Source: an uncultured Bacteroidales bacterium
Lineage (GTDB): Bacteria; Bacteroidota; Bacteroidia; Bacteroidales; Muribaculaceae
Assembly (NCBI GenBank): GCA_902776435.1
Contig: CACYQB010000013.1
Span: 1-64,000, forward strand
DNA length: 64,000 bases
Reading direction: 5' to 3'
In this document: positions 44,370 to 53,191 of the stretch, in pieces
Position numbering within the stretch: position 1 is the first letter of the stretch
How the letters are laid out: every line of letters starts with the position of its first letter
Translations under genes and position numbers: made by a program
Notes under the pieces: generated by a model
Seen by the model: only the letters and a program-made list of their open reading frames with translations
Databases searched by the model: none
Told to the model about the DNA's origin: nothing

Positions 44370-45182
44370 TCACTTCCACCTTGCATTAACGGTGTTGCCA
44401 TTGTTGCAGGTGATGATCTGGCTAGAAATACAACCCGAGGCGTCCGAGAGCAGGAAGGCAGCCACCTCAGCCATCTCCTCGGGCAGATATGCTCTGCCGC
44501 TCACATTGTAGGAACAACTCAGGTTCTCGTCGGCGTTAAACCCGGTCATGGCAGATGCCGTCACGCCAGGTGCGATGGCATTGACACGTATGCCCTGCTT
44601 GGCATAGAGGTAGGCCAAGCCCTGCACAAGGCTATTGACAGCAGCCTTTGTCAAGCCATAAGGGCGGATGTCGGCCGTCTCGCCGGTTTCGGAGGAGACG
44701 AAGAGCACTTGCCCCTTGATATCCTGCTGTTCCATGTAGGCCAGCACACGCTGGGACATGAAGAATGGTCCCTTGAGATTGGTGGCGACCTGCTGGTCAA
44801 AGCCCTCGGGCGTAACCGTCTGGAACGACTCATGCAGGGATATTCCAGCATTGTTCACCAGGCAGTCAATGCCGCCCAGTTTCTCAATGGCCTGAGCAAC
44901 AAAAGTGTCAATGCCCTCAGTCCAAGTCACGTCAAAGGGTAAGGCCTCACATCCCAATTCTGATGCCAGTTGCCTTAATTTCTCTTCGTTGCGGCCAGTA
45001 ATCAACACTTTGGCACCCTCGGCAACAAAGCGCTTGGCCATTGCCTGTCCCAAAGCCCCTGTACCACCGGTAACAATAATCCGTTTCCCGTCCAGCCTCT
45101 TGGCGGCATTCAAGGTATAGACATTGGCCTTGGTCACTTTGACGGGTCTGAATATATTAATGATTCTGCGAGCTAGCATCAT
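44370..45182 (-). CDS. Short-chain dehydrogenase/reductase (SDR)
   Basis: I place the start at the ATG at 45182 (MMLARRIINIFRP); a TTG at 45215 is possible. The 270-residue protein is a classical SDR with nucleotide motif TGGTGALGQ, NNAG, catalytic Ser in FVSSETG and YxxxK in YGLTKAAVNS, and a C-terminal IITCNNGNTVNARWK. It would use NAD(P)H to oxidise or reduce a hydroxyl or keto group. Position between a ThDP enzyme and a PP-loop protein suggests a sugar-like substrate for a glycan. Confidence 0.88.
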   Translation of the reverse strand: MMLARRIINIFRPVKVTKANVYTLNAAKRLDGKRIIVTGGTGALGQAMAKRFVAEGAKVLITGRNEEKLRQLASELGCEALPFDVTWTEGIDTFVAQAIEKLGGIDCLVNNAGISLHESFQTVTPEGFDQQVATNLKGPFFMSQRVLAYMEQQDIKGQVLFVSSETGETADIRPYGLTKAAVNSLVQGLAYLYAKQGIRVNAIAPGVTASAMTGFNADENLSCSYNVSGRAYLPEEMAEVAAFLLSDASGCISSQIITCNNGNTVNARWK

Positions 45183-45211
45183 AAAGTCTAATTCATTTAA
45201 ATGGTTGAATA

Positions 45212-46438
45212 TCAAGTCGGATAATGCCTATCATCCCCCGGACTGTGACGACGGAGAAGTTTTTTTGCAATATTCTTTGCCGTTTTCATCAGCAGTTGCG
45301 GAGAGGAGTACAGCCATGCCACAATATAGGACGGCATGGGGTAACCCAATTTCTTGGCCAGTTCATAGTTGTCCTGAGCGTAAATGTCGGTTCGTGTCTG
45401 CAACACCGTCTGGCACTTGTAACTGAAACGGACCTTCTCGAACTTGTCCACGTCAAACAAGCCAACATAGCGTTCCAGCTGGCCCATGATGTCAAGCAGA
45501 AGCATGGTGCGCTTGCACTTGTGGCACAAGGAACAGTTCTTGACCGATTCCGTATCGCCCACACACACGTTGAGGTAACGCAGGAAGGGCGGGTAATCAA
45601 TCAGCAGGAACGTCTTGTCGCTGCGGCGGTAACGGGTACCGTCAACAATGACTTCAAGCGTCTCGGTACCCAGCAGATAGTCATTGCACATATCGGTAAT
45701 TGACGCGTAGTCGGCAGCGGTCATGTGTACGATTTCCCAATAGGAATAGTCATAGGCCACATAGTACTTGTCAAGGACTTTCTGGAATACCAGCATGCCC
45801 GTGCTGCGGCACAGCACTCCTGCGTCATACTCCCACTCAAACAGGTAGAAGTCAAACAGGTTGGAATCCATGGGGACAAAGGGTAGCCCCACTTCCTGGG
45901 CAAAGGGCAAGAGGTAGTCATAGCGGGTGTGGAACTTGCGCCTAGCCTTGTCGGTTCCACCGCCATGGGAGCCCACGTTAAAGAAGAACAAGGCTGATAT
46001 GCGGTAATGGGGATTACTCTCCTTGACAAAGCGGTCATAGAAGGTGGCAAACGCGTCAATGCCTCCCGAGAAGCCCGTGCCCACGAGGTGGCCTGTCTTA
46101 ACCGTATTAGCAAAGCCGGCGACCTTGATATTTACCTCGGTCAACGAGTTGCCGATATAAGCCTGTTCACACAACTGGACGTAGTGGGTGATGTTATCAT
46201 AGAGTTTCTCGGACACACAGCCGTCAATCTCGATGTCCTCATTATAATACATAGCGGGGTACAGCATGGCCACCATGAAGGCGTCGTACACGTCATCGGT
46301 CAGCCAGTCCCCATACTGTTCGGGAACCGAGAACCACAACTGCTTGCTCTGCGAGAATGGACAATCAATGTCACACACCAGACGAAACTCCTGTGATTCA
46401 GGCAGATGTTCTTTTCTTATGTGAGAAACCCGTATCAT
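45212..46438 (-). CDS. PP-loop ATPase-like protein of the surface-glycan set
   Basis: The 408-residue product has a PP-loop-type motif GTGFSGGIDAFATFYD near residue 130, as in adenine-nucleotide alpha-hydrolases (QueC, asparagine synthetase and N-type ATP pyrophosphatases), with Ser/Gly/Gly/Asp kept. It also carries a Cys cluster CSLCHKCK near residue 300 that could bind zinc. No named family fits well. PP-loop enzymes activate a carbonyl or carboxyl with ATP for amide, thiol or nitrile formation. Neighbours (flippase 2 bases upstream, SDR downstream) point to glycan modification. Confidence 0.7.
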   Translation of the reverse strand: MIRVSHIRKEHLPESQEFRLVCDIDCPFSQSKQLWFSVPEQYGDWLTDDVYDAFMVAMLYPAMYYNEDIEIDGCVSEKLYDNITHYVQLCEQAYIGNSLTEVNIKVAGFANTVKTGHLVGTGFSGGIDAFATFYDRFVKESNPHYRISALFFFNVGSHGGGTDKARRKFHTRYDYLLPFAQEVGLPFVPMDSNLFDFYLFEWEYDAGVLCRSTGMLVFQKVLDKYYVAYDYSYWEIVHMTAADYASITDMCNDYLLGTETLEVIVDGTRYRRSDKTFLLIDYPPFLRYLNVCVGDTESVKNCSLCHKCKRTMLLLDIMGQLERYVGLFDVDKFEKVRFSYKCQTVLQTRTDIYAQDNYELAKKLGYPMPSYIVAWLYSSPQLLMKTAKNIAKKLLRRHSPGDDRHYPT

Positions 46439-46440
46439 GA

Positions 46441-47973
46441 TTATTTAAGATGTAAACGCTCTTTAACGATATTTTTGACAAACTGCCGCTCAGCAACAGT
46501 CAAGCCCGCTTTCCAGATAAACGGCAAGGTCACTGCCTCGAACGCCAGTGAGAACCCGATAAACTTCAAGAAGGTGTCATTGCCTACAAATGTCAGATAG
46601 ACCAGCGAAACCAAGCCGCCAAACGCCAGTAGCGGGATAACCCTCACCAGGAACATCCTAAAGTAGCGGCGGGTGTCGAAGTTGATCAGCCGCTTGCTCT
46701 GCTGCAACAACAGCACCAGGACCAGGAACTTGAACAAAATGGCCAAGGCGAAGACCGATTCAGGCGCCATGCCCATCTTCAAGGCCAGATAGGAGCAGAC
46801 AACATTCAGGAAATAGAGCACCGTGAGCACAATCTCATAAACCCTGATCCTGCTCGTTGCTAGCACAGCCGTGTAGAGCGGTGTGGTAAAGCAGTCAATG
46901 AAAGTGTAAACAAGAATCAGGTTAGAAAAACTCACTGCATGGTCGGGCACCTCGACGAGCCACACGTCAAGCAGTGTACGCGTGTTGCAGATAATCGGGA
47001 AAATCAGAATCACCGTCAAGAAGAACGAGAACTTGGTGCTCTTGACCAGCAGGTCGTTCAGGCGCGTGGCCTCGTCCTGGGCGTAGGACTTGGTGATTTG
47101 CGGCTGCACGGCGGTCATGAAGCCACTGATGAAACGTGTCACCACGCCATTAACCTGCATGGCAATACCCTGGGCCGCGTTGACGACAGGGCCAAAGAAG
47201 ATGTTCAACAGCATCACCACACCCTCGTCCTTGAGCACCACGGCAGCATTTCCCAGGAAGGTCCAACCCACAAACATCGAAATCTCCTTGACAATCCTGC
47301 GGTCAATGGCCGGCAAGGTCTTGGACTCGGGAAACTTCACCCAGCAGTAAATGAAAAATATCGCCTGATAAATAATAGCCGTAATAAAGCCCAGAATCGC
47401 GTAGAATATCAGCTTATCGATGGGTGAGATGTATAACAGGAACACGATGAGCAGTTTAATCACCACGTCCAGGATGCTCAGATAGGCAAACGTGGTCATC
47501 TTCTCGTGAGAAATGACCGAGGCATTATAGGGCACCGTCAGCAGCGAGAGTGAGAAACAGGCGATTGAGCAATGCAACGCCCATTCCGCGGCCCTCATGC
47601 GGCCTGCAGGTATGTTCAATTGGGTATTCAGGAACCACATGGCCAGTATCTCGCAAATAATGAACATGGCTACGGCCAAGATAATGTGGATGGCGCTGAC
47701 TGTGGCAAAGGTCTTCTTGAGTTGGGCAAAGTCCCCACGCCCCAACTCGTAGGTCAGGTAACGGCTGGTGGACACCGACAAGGAGCCCGACAAAATCGTA
47801 AACATGCCGACCAAGCCTCCCACCACGCTGTAAATGCCATAGTCCACAACGCCCAGCACAGCCAGGACCAGACGGCTCGTGTAGAGCGTGACGAGCATCA
47901 CCACAATCATGCGGATGTAGAGCATGACCGTGTTCTTGGCGATAAGGCGGTTACTGGTTTGTTGTCCTTCCAT
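46441..47973 (-). CDS. Oligosaccharide flippase (Wzx/MATE-like)
   Basis: This 510-residue protein has about 12-14 membrane helices and the start of a polysaccharide transporter: NRLIAKNTVMLYIRMIVVML and GIYSVVGGLVGMFTILSGSL. It lacks a signal peptide and fits the Wzx/RfbX group, which moves lipid-linked oligosaccharide across the inner membrane. As first gene of a four-gene minus-strand run with the PP-loop protein, SDR and ThDP enzyme, it suggests a small surface-glycan locus. No glycosyltransferase lies in the run. A well-spaced promoter precedes it (48036-48066). Confidence 0.87.
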   Translation of the reverse strand: MEGQQTSNRLIAKNTVMLYIRMIVVMLVTLYTSRLVLAVLGVVDYGIYSVVGGLVGMFTILSGSLSVSTSRYLTYELGRGDFAQLKKTFATVSAIHIILAVAMFIICEILAMWFLNTQLNIPAGRMRAAEWALHCSIACFSLSLLTVPYNASVISHEKMTTFAYLSILDVVIKLLIVFLLYISPIDKLIFYAILGFITAIIYQAIFFIYCWVKFPESKTLPAIDRRIVKEISMFVGWTFLGNAAVVLKDEGVVMLLNIFFGPVVNAAQGIAMQVNGVVTRFISGFMTAVQPQITKSYAQDEATRLNDLLVKSTKFSFFLTVILIFPIICNTRTLLDVWLVEVPDHAVSFSNLILVYTFIDCFTTPLYTAVLATSRIRVYEIVLTVLYFLNVVCSYLALKMGMAPESVFALAILFKFLVLVLLLQQSKRLINFDTRRYFRMFLVRVIPLLAFGGLVSLVYLTFVGNDTFLKFIGFSLAFEAVTLPFIWKAGLTVAERQFVKNIVKERLHLK

Positions 47974-48035
47974 GTTGGTTGCTAACTGTCTTGCGGTAAT
48001 CAGTTTTCAGCATGAAATCTGACGCGCATAACTTG

Positions 48036-48066
48036 CAAATGTAGTTACAATCGGCGACACGGCAAA
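48036..48066 (-). promoter_or_regulatory. Promoter of the flippase operon (-7 and -33)
   Basis: On the minus strand, TACATTTG (48036-48043) follows TTTG (48063-48066) by 19 bases, the standard Bacteroidales sigma-ABfr spacing. It lies 63 bases before the ATG. Confidence 0.7.
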
Positions 48067-48167
48067 GGGAATTGGCGAAAAAATCCCCCCTCACGCCGTT
48101 TTTAAGCCGTGAAGCGCTTCAACACGTGGGCCACGGGCAATGATGGGTAAAAATTGAGGTCCTATTT

Positions 48168-48199
48168 TTTGGTACACCGCGCGGCTTGCACTATCTTTG
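48168..48199 (+). promoter_or_regulatory. Promoter of the WG-repeat lipoprotein gene (-33 and -7)
   Basis: TTTG (48168-48171) and TATCTTTG (48192-48199) are 20 bases apart, a near-ideal pair, 30 bases before the ATG at 48230. Confidence 0.75.
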
Positions 48200-48229
48200 C
48201 AACCTCAAAATACTTAGTACTAAACAGAA

Positions 48230-49747
48230 ATGAAGTTTTTCTCAAGAATGGCACTTGCCGCCATCGCGGCATTGCTGATGACCGCCTGTGGCAGCGACAA
48301 CGCCACCTACCAGTATAAGACTCAATACCTGCCCGTACAACTCGTGGGAAGCGAGAAGTGGAGCATTCTGGACATCAACAGTGGCGAGGTGGTTGCCAAG
48401 GACGCATTTGACAACGCCCCCTCCCCTATTGTGGACGGCATGTTTTACGTCATGAACAGCGAGGGCAGTTACGACTATTATGACGTGAGCGCGCCCACCC
48501 AGCCTGTGGCTGGCCACTATGGCAGCGTGACCTCCTTCAGCGACGACGGCGTGGCCGTTGCCAGCCGTATTGGCGGTTCCCTGTGCGTCATTAACCGCAA
48601 GGGCGAGGTCGTCAAGGAGTTGCCCAAGGATGTGTCCCAGTGCTCTATGTTTGCCCGCGGCATGGCCGCCTTCCAGAACGACAACGGCCAGTGGGGCTAT
48701 ATCAACGCGAGCGGTGACACCATTATCCCAGCCAATTACAGCAGCGCCAACCTATTCCTCTATGATGACTATGCCATGGTCGTCGATGCCCATCAGCAGA
48801 ACGACAGCATCGTGAACTTCAGCGTCATCGACAAGAGCGGTAAGGTGATGTTCACCGCTGGCAGCAATGAGTTCCAGCCCGTTCAGCCCTACTTTATCAA
48901 TGGTGTTCTGCCCGTGGTGAAGGGGGATTCTATTGTCTGCCTCGGCAAGGACGGCAAGGAGGTTGCCAATCCCATCGACGACAAGCAGCAGGTTGAGAAA
49001 GGCGGCTACACTGACTTTTCACGCACCCCATCAGGAGACTATATCGTCGTCAAGGAAGGAAAGGTCGGTATGGTGGATAAGGGCAACCATGTGCTCATTC
49101 CCATCGAGCACGACAACCTCATCGACATCAACGGCGAGCGCTTCATTGCCGTGGACGGTGACACCTACCACATCGTGGACCGCAACGGCAAGGCCGTGGG
49201 ACAAGCCAAATTTAGCGACGCCCACGTGAGCGAGGACAACCCCTACGCAGCCCGCGGTTTCATTGACACCGACCTGGCTGCCGCAGCCATGATGATGATG
49301 TTTGACGAGACCACTTGCTGTGGCGCTGACGCGTCGACCACTCTCATGGACATGAACGGCATGGTGGGTACTGACGCTCGCATGTACGTCGGCAACAATA
49401 CGTTGATGTTGCCCCAAGGTCCCTACATGATTCAGTATGTGTTTGACCGTGAAGTAGCATCGGCCAATGCCGACAGCACCAGCGCAGAGTTCAATTACGA
49501 TGCCCGCGTGAAATGCGTCATCATGTCACTCAACGTCAAGCACTGCCCGCCCAGCACCGAGCCCGCTATCGTCAACAAGGTGGAGAGCCGTCTGGGCACC
49601 AAGGGCTTTGTCCTGGCCAGGGATGGCATCTTCTGCAGCGACTACCTAAGCGCCCTGACCCTCGGCTATGACAGCGGTATCGTCAGCGGCATCTACTACA
49701 TGCGATTTAACGAGTCAGTACCTCAAAAAAAGAACAAGAGGAACTGA
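48230..49747 (+). CDS. WG-repeat lipoprotein
   Basis: This 505-residue protein has a lipoprotein signal (LAAIAALLMTACGSDN, lipobox MTAC). The body is built of WG-type repeats, for example DNGQWGYINASGDTIIPANY and the degenerate SVIDKSGKVMF, which form a beta-propeller-like array. A C-terminal region (from about residue 330) is different. WG-repeat proteins are common in Bacteroidetes and are thought to be surface or periplasmic binding proteins; no enzyme activity is evident. It is transcribed alone from its own promoter. Confidence 0.82.
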   Translation: MKFFSRMALAAIAALLMTACGSDNATYQYKTQYLPVQLVGSEKWSILDINSGEVVAKDAFDNAPSPIVDGMFYVMNSEGSYDYYDVSAPTQPVAGHYGSVTSFSDDGVAVASRIGGSLCVINRKGEVVKELPKDVSQCSMFARGMAAFQNDNGQWGYINASGDTIIPANYSSANLFLYDDYAMVVDAHQQNDSIVNFSVIDKSGKVMFTAGSNEFQPVQPYFINGVLPVVKGDSIVCLGKDGKEVANPIDDKQQVEKGGYTDFSRTPSGDYIVVKEGKVGMVDKGNHVLIPIEHDNLIDINGERFIAVDGDTYHIVDRNGKAVGQAKFSDAHVSEDNPYAARGFIDTDLAAAAMMMMFDETTCCGADASTTLMDMNGMVGTDARMYVGNNTLMLPQGPYMIQYVFDREVASANADSTSAEFNYDARVKCVIMSLNVKHCPPSTEPAIVNKVESRLGTKGFVLARDGIFCSDYLSALTLGYDSGIVSGIYYMRFNESVPQKKNKRN

Positions 49748-49782
49748 AATGCATGAGTGCGGATGCCCCTTTAAACTCTAAA

Positions 49783-49805
49783 CTCTAAACTTTAAACTTT
49801 AAATA
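49783..49805. repeat. Short tandem TAAACT-type tract before queD
   Basis: The stretch repeats CTCTAAA / CTTTAAA units directly before the ATG of queD. Similar low-complexity tracts lie at 26105-26140, 42060-42089, 50150-50185, 50895-50935 and 54545-54590. Confidence 0.5.
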
Positions 49806-49806
49806 T

Positions 49807-50148
49807 ATGTATTACGTACAAAAGACACTGGAAATCTCGTCAGCCCACATGCTGTATCTTGATCATAACAGCAAGTGCGAGAACCTGCACGGCCACAACT
49901 GGATTGTGAACGTTTATTGCAAAGCCAAGGAACTGGACGACAACGGCATGGTGACCGACTTCACCATTATCAAGGAGATGGTGCACGGCAAACTCGACCA
50001 CCGCAACCTGAACGAGGTACTCGACTTTAACCCCACAGCCGAAAACATCGCTCGCTGGATCGTCGATACCGTCCCCAACTGCTACCGTGCCGACGTGCGT
50101 GAGAGCGCCAACAACCTGGCCATCTACGTCAAGGACGAGGAGGAGTGA
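49807..50148 (+). CDS. queD: 6-carboxy-5,6,7,8-tetrahydropterin synthase
   Basis: QueD turns dihydroneopterin triphosphate into carboxytetrahydropterin, the first committed step to preQ0 and queuosine. The 113 residues carry the zinc His motifs SSAHML, LHGHNW and LDHRNLN, and the PTAENIA element. The length fits the short form. A TAAACT tandem sits before the start. The next gene on the same strand, 62 bases on, is queE, which uses its product; queC and queF follow on the opposite strand at 51989-53117. Confidence 0.93.
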   Translation: MYYVQKTLEISSAHMLYLDHNSKCENLHGHNWIVNVYCKAKELDDNGMVTDFTIIKEMVHGKLDHRNLNEVLDFNPTAENIARWIVDTVPNCYRADVRESANNLAIYVKDEEE

Positions 50149-50210
50149 GGAATTAGAAGTTAGGAGTGAGGAGTGAGGAGTTACATCTAACTTGGGACTA
50201 GGGACTTATC

Positions 50211-50801
50211 ATGTGGAAAGTTAATGAAATCTTCCATTCGCTGCAGGGCGAGGGCTACCACACGGGTACCGCCAGCGTGTTCATCAGGCTGAGCGGCTGC
50301 AACCTGCATTGCGCCTTCTGTGACACACAGCACGAGGAGGGGACGATGATGTCGTTGCCTGATATCGTGGAAGAGGTCATGCAATATCCGCTAGCACCGC
50401 TCATCGTGCTCACGGGCGGCGAGCCGTCGTTGTGGATTGATGAGGATTTTGTGTCGGGGCTCAAACAGATGACAGGCAAACGCATTGCCATCGAGACCAA
50501 CGGCACCCATTTCCTGCCCAGCAACCTCGACTGGGTAACACTTTCCCCAAAAACAGGCCTCGGCAACAGCGGCAACATTCCTGTGGTGCTCAACCATTGT
50601 GATGAACTCAAGGTGGTGTATTTGGGACAAGACTTGTCACAGTATGACAGTATTAAGGCCGACCACCGCTACCTGCAACCCTGTTGGGTGAGCGACGAAG
50701 CGCAACGTTACCGCAACATGCTGATCACCGTCCAGGCCGTTCTCGACCACCCCGAGTGGCGACTATCCCTGCAGACCCACCGCATTCTCAACATCCGCTA
50801 A
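50211..50801 (+). CDS. queE: 7-carboxy-7-deazaguanine synthase (radical SAM)
   Basis: QueE rearranges carboxytetrahydropterin to 7-carboxy-7-deazaguanine. The 196-residue protein begins MWKVNEIFHSLQGEGYHTG and has the radical-SAM cluster motif CNLHCAFCDT, with SAM-site segments LTGGEPSLW and IETNGTHFL. The length is near that of Bacteroidetes QueE. A strong terminator follows at 50856-50895. The 50150-50200 stretch before it is a tandem of GAGTGAGGA-like units. Confidence 0.93.
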   Translation: MWKVNEIFHSLQGEGYHTGTASVFIRLSGCNLHCAFCDTQHEEGTMMSLPDIVEEVMQYPLAPLIVLTGGEPSLWIDEDFVSGLKQMTGKRIAIETNGTHFLPSNLDWVTLSPKTGLGNSGNIPVVLNHCDELKVVYLGQDLSQYDSIKADHRYLQPCWVSDEAQRYRNMLITVQAVLDHPEWRLSLQTHRILNIR

Positions 50802-50817
50802 CAAACCGTCACCGTCT

Positions 50818-50836
50818 GTTGCGTTGTCAACGCAAC
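50818..50836. repeat. 19-bp palindrome between queE and fabD
   Basis: GTTGCGTTG-T-CAACGCAAC is perfectly palindromic around one central base. It lies 20 bases before the queE terminator and might be a protein-binding site. Confidence 0.4.
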
Positions 50837-50855
50837 AAACTGTAATCAAACAACA

Positions 50856-50895
50856 AACGCCCGCACTCCAGTGGCTGGAATGCGGACGTTTCTTT
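50856..50895 (+). terminator. Terminator between queE and fabD (likely bidirectional)
   Basis: AACG-x-CCGCA-x-TCCAG pairs with CTGGA-x-TGCGG-x-CGTT around TGG, followed by TCTTT on the plus strand and TTTGTTGTTTG on the minus strand. Confidence 0.75.
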
Positions 50896-50939
50896 AATCT
50901 CTAAACCCTTAACTCTATACTGCGAGCAGGGCGAGTATC

Positions 50940-51818
50940 TTACTGGCGGCCAGACAGAACGACGTCGCGACTGGTCTTGGCGATAAGGCCTTGCAGCACC
51001 TTGCCGGGGCCAAGCTCCTCGGCCTCGGTCATGCCGTCGGCAACCATATTGGCAACGATGTGGCTCCAACGAACGGGAGCAGTCAACTGTTGCAGCAGGT
51101 TGGCCTTGATTTCAGCAGGATCGGTGTGGGGCTTAGCGTCCACGTCCTGGTAGATGGGGCAAACGGGAGCCGAGAAGTCGGCAGCCTCGATAGCCTCGGC
51201 CAGTTCGGCACGGGCGGGCTCCATCAGGGGCGAGTGGAAAGCGCCACCCACCTTGAGGGGCAACGCGCGGCGAGCGCCAGCCTCCTTGAATTTCTCACAA
51301 GCGGCCTCGATAGCGGCAATCTCACCCGAGATGACCACCTGACCGGGGCAGTTATAGTTGGCAGGAACACAGATGCCATCGATAGTGGCACAGATTTCCT
51401 CCACCTTAGCGTCGTCCATACCGATGATGGCAGCCATCGTCGAGGGAGCAGCTTCGCAAGCCTTCTGCATGGCCAGGGCACGAGCCTCGACCAGTTTCAG
51501 ACCCTGCTCAAAGGGCAGTGCACCAGCGGCTACCAGTGCCGAGAACTCTCCCAGCGAGTGACCAGCCACCATGTCGGGCTTGAACTCGTCGCCCATCGTG
51601 AGGGCGAGAATCACTGAATGCAGGAATACGGCAGGCTGAGTGACCTTGGTCTGCTTCAAGTCGTCCTCGGTGCCTTCAAACATGAGGTCGGTGATGCGGA
51701 AGCCCAGCACCTCATTGGCTTTTTCAAACAATTCTTTGGCCTGGGGATTGTTGTCATACAGCTCCTTGCCCATACCGACAAACTGTGCGCCCTGACCGGG
51801 GAATACGAATGCTTTCAT
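50940..51818 (-). CDS. fabD: Malonyl-CoA:ACP acyltransferase
   Basis: FabD loads malonate on acyl carrier protein for fatty-acid synthesis in the cytoplasm. This 292-residue protein has MKAFVFPGQGAQFVGMGKEL at the start, the active-site Ser in VAGHSLGEFSALV (about residue 91), and the catalytic His in the GAFHSPLM segment (about residue 200). The length is normal. It stands alone between the two opposed queuosine gene pairs. A TACCTTTG box (51886-51893) marks its promoter. Confidence 0.95.
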   Translation of the reverse strand: MKAFVFPGQGAQFVGMGKELYDNNPQAKELFEKANEVLGFRITDLMFEGTEDDLKQTKVTQPAVFLHSVILALTMGDEFKPDMVAGHSLGEFSALVAAGALPFEQGLKLVEARALAMQKACEAAPSTMAAIIGMDDAKVEEICATIDGICVPANYNCPGQVVISGEIAAIEAACEKFKEAGARRALPLKVGGAFHSPLMEPARAELAEAIEAADFSAPVCPIYQDVDAKPHTDPAEIKANLLQQLTAPVRWSHIVANMVADGMTEAEELGPGKVLQGLIAKTSRDVVLSGRQ

Positions 51819-51885
51819 TGTCTAATTGTCTCTTTTATAATTGATAATAATGTTGATTACGGAATTTTTTCTGCAAATCGGCTGC

Positions 51886-51893
51886 AAAGGTAG
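51886..51893 (-). promoter_or_regulatory. -7 promoter box of fabD
   Basis: The minus strand reads TACCTTTG followed by CAGCC, 68 bases before the ATG. The same box motif precedes queF. Confidence 0.5.
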
Positions 51894-51908
51894 CACTTTT
51901 TTAGATAA

Positions 51909-51985
51909 TAGATATAAAGATAAGAATAAAAGATGCTTTTTTCATCGTCATTCGACGAATAAGCATCTCTTATCTTTTCTCTTTT
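51909..51985 (-). terminator. Terminator after queC
   Basis: A nested inverted repeat (AGATAAG/CTTATCT outside, AGATGCTT/AAGCATCT inside, CGTC/GACG at the tip) follows the queC stop and is T-rich on the minus strand. Confidence 0.65.
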
Positions 51986-51988
51986 ATC

Positions 51989-52645
51989 TTATACCAAGTA
52001 TTCCGTAGTGTCATCAATGCCTGCGTCCTTGAGGGCCTGGCGGCGCTCGGTGCAGGTGCCGCAGGTGCCGCAGTGCTTCTCGCCTCCCTTGTAGCAGGAG
52101 TAGGTCTCGCTGTAGTCCAGCCCCAGGGCTGCACCGTGGCGGGCGATGTCGGCTTTGCTCAAGTCGGTATAGGGGGCATAAACCTTAACGCCCTCGTAGG
52201 TACCCGTCATCATGGCCGTGCTCATTGCCTCGATGAAGGGCGACCGGCAATCGGGATAGATGCTGTGGTCACCGGCGTGGTTGGCAATCATCACACGCTT
52301 GAGGCCGTTGCTCTCGGCGATGCCGCATGCGATCGCCAGCATGATGCCGTTGCGGAAGGGAACGACGGTCGCCTTCATGTTCTCGTCATCATAGTTGCCG
52401 TCGGGGATGGCATCGGCACTCTCGAGCAGGGCGCTCTTGAAATACTTGTGCATGAAATCCAATGGTATGATCAGGTGCTTGATGCCCAGGCGCTGGCAGT
52501 GCATGATGGCACAGCGGCGCTCACGGCCGTTCTGGGTGCTGCCGTAGTCAAAGGTGATGGCCAGGGCAATCTCGTCCTTGTACTCATAAAGCATGGTCGT
52601 CGAGTCCATGCCGCCCGAGGTGATGATAACTGCGTCCTTTGCCAT
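51989..52645 (-). CDS. queC: 7-cyano-7-deazaguanine synthase
   Basis: QueC converts carboxydeazaguanine to preQ0 with ATP and ammonia. I use the ATG at 52645 (MAKDAVIITSGGMDSTTMLY); the longer frame upstream is overlap with queF. The 218-residue protein has the PP-loop SGGMDST, FDYGSTQNGRE, and the zinc-binding Cys group CYKGGEKHCGTCGTC near the end. It begins one base after the queF stop, so the two are translated together. Its partners queD and queE lie 1.2-2.8 kb away on the other strand. Confidence 0.94.
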   Translation of the reverse strand: MAKDAVIITSGGMDSTTMLYEYKDEIALAITFDYGSTQNGRERRCAIMHCQRLGIKHLIIPLDFMHKYFKSALLESADAIPDGNYDDENMKATVVPFRNGIMLAIACGIAESNGLKRVMIANHAGDHSIYPDCRSPFIEAMSTAMMTGTYEGVKVYAPYTDLSKADIARHGAALGLDYSETYSCYKGGEKHCGTCGTCTERRQALKDAGIDDTTEYLV

Positions 52646-52646
52646 A

Positions 52647-53117
52647 TCAATCGTTATGGAAGTTGCTGATGAGGCGCATGCGCACCATGTCCTGATGATC
52701 GCTGTCGCCATAGTTGGCAAACGGCTTGATGCTGATGCCACCACGAGGGTTGAACAGGCCGATGACCTCCAGATACTTGGGGTCCATCAACTTGACCAGG
52801 TCCTTCATGATGATGTTCACGCAATCCTCATGGAAATCGCCGTGGTTGCGGAAACTGAAGAGGTACAGCTTCAGGCTCTTGCTCTCGACCATGCGCACGC
52901 GCGGGATATAATTGATGATGATGTGGCCAAAGTCGGGCTGACCCGTCTTGGGGCACAACGAAGTGAACTCGGGGCAGTCGAGAGTCACCACATATTCGTT
53001 CTCGGGGTGCTTGTTCTCAAAGGTTTCCAGCACGTCGGGACGATAATCGAACTCATATTGCGTACCCTGGTTGCCGAGCAGCGTTACACCCTCTAATTCT
53101 TGTTCTGTTCTTGACAT
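52647..53117 (-). CDS. queF: NADPH-dependent 7-cyano-7-deazaguanine reductase
   Basis: QueF reduces the nitrile of preQ0 to the amine preQ1. The 156-residue protein has the catalytic Cys in [14 protein letters not shown] (near residue 55), and the QueF motif [21 protein letters not shown]. The length fits the short, single-domain QueF. It is the first gene of the queF-queC pair and has a TACCTTTG promoter box at 53149-53156. No preQ1 riboswitch was seen in its short leader. Confidence 0.94.
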   Translation of the reverse strand: MSRTEQELEGVTLLGNQGTQYEFDYRPDVLETFENKHPENEYVVTLDCPEFTSLCPKTGQPDFGHIIINYIPRVRMVESKSLKLYLFSFRNHGDFHEDCVNIIMKDLVKLMDPKYLEVIGLFNPRGGISIKPFANYGDSDHQDMVRMRLISNFHND

Positions 53118-53148
53118 AAAAATCAGTGAAATTTTGCGTTTTGGGCTG

Positions 53149-53156
53149 CAAAGGTA
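53149..53156 (-). promoter_or_regulatory. -7 promoter box of queF-queC
   Basis: The minus strand reads TACCTTTG followed by CAGCCC, 32 bases before the ATG at 53117. Confidence 0.6.
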
Positions 53157-53191
53157 CTAAAAATATTGCACCCGTGAGTCATAAATGGCCT

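Noticed and set aside
53118-53191. preQ1 riboswitch before queF
   Set aside because: The leader after the promoter box is only about 30 bases and shows no pseudoknot-like pairing.
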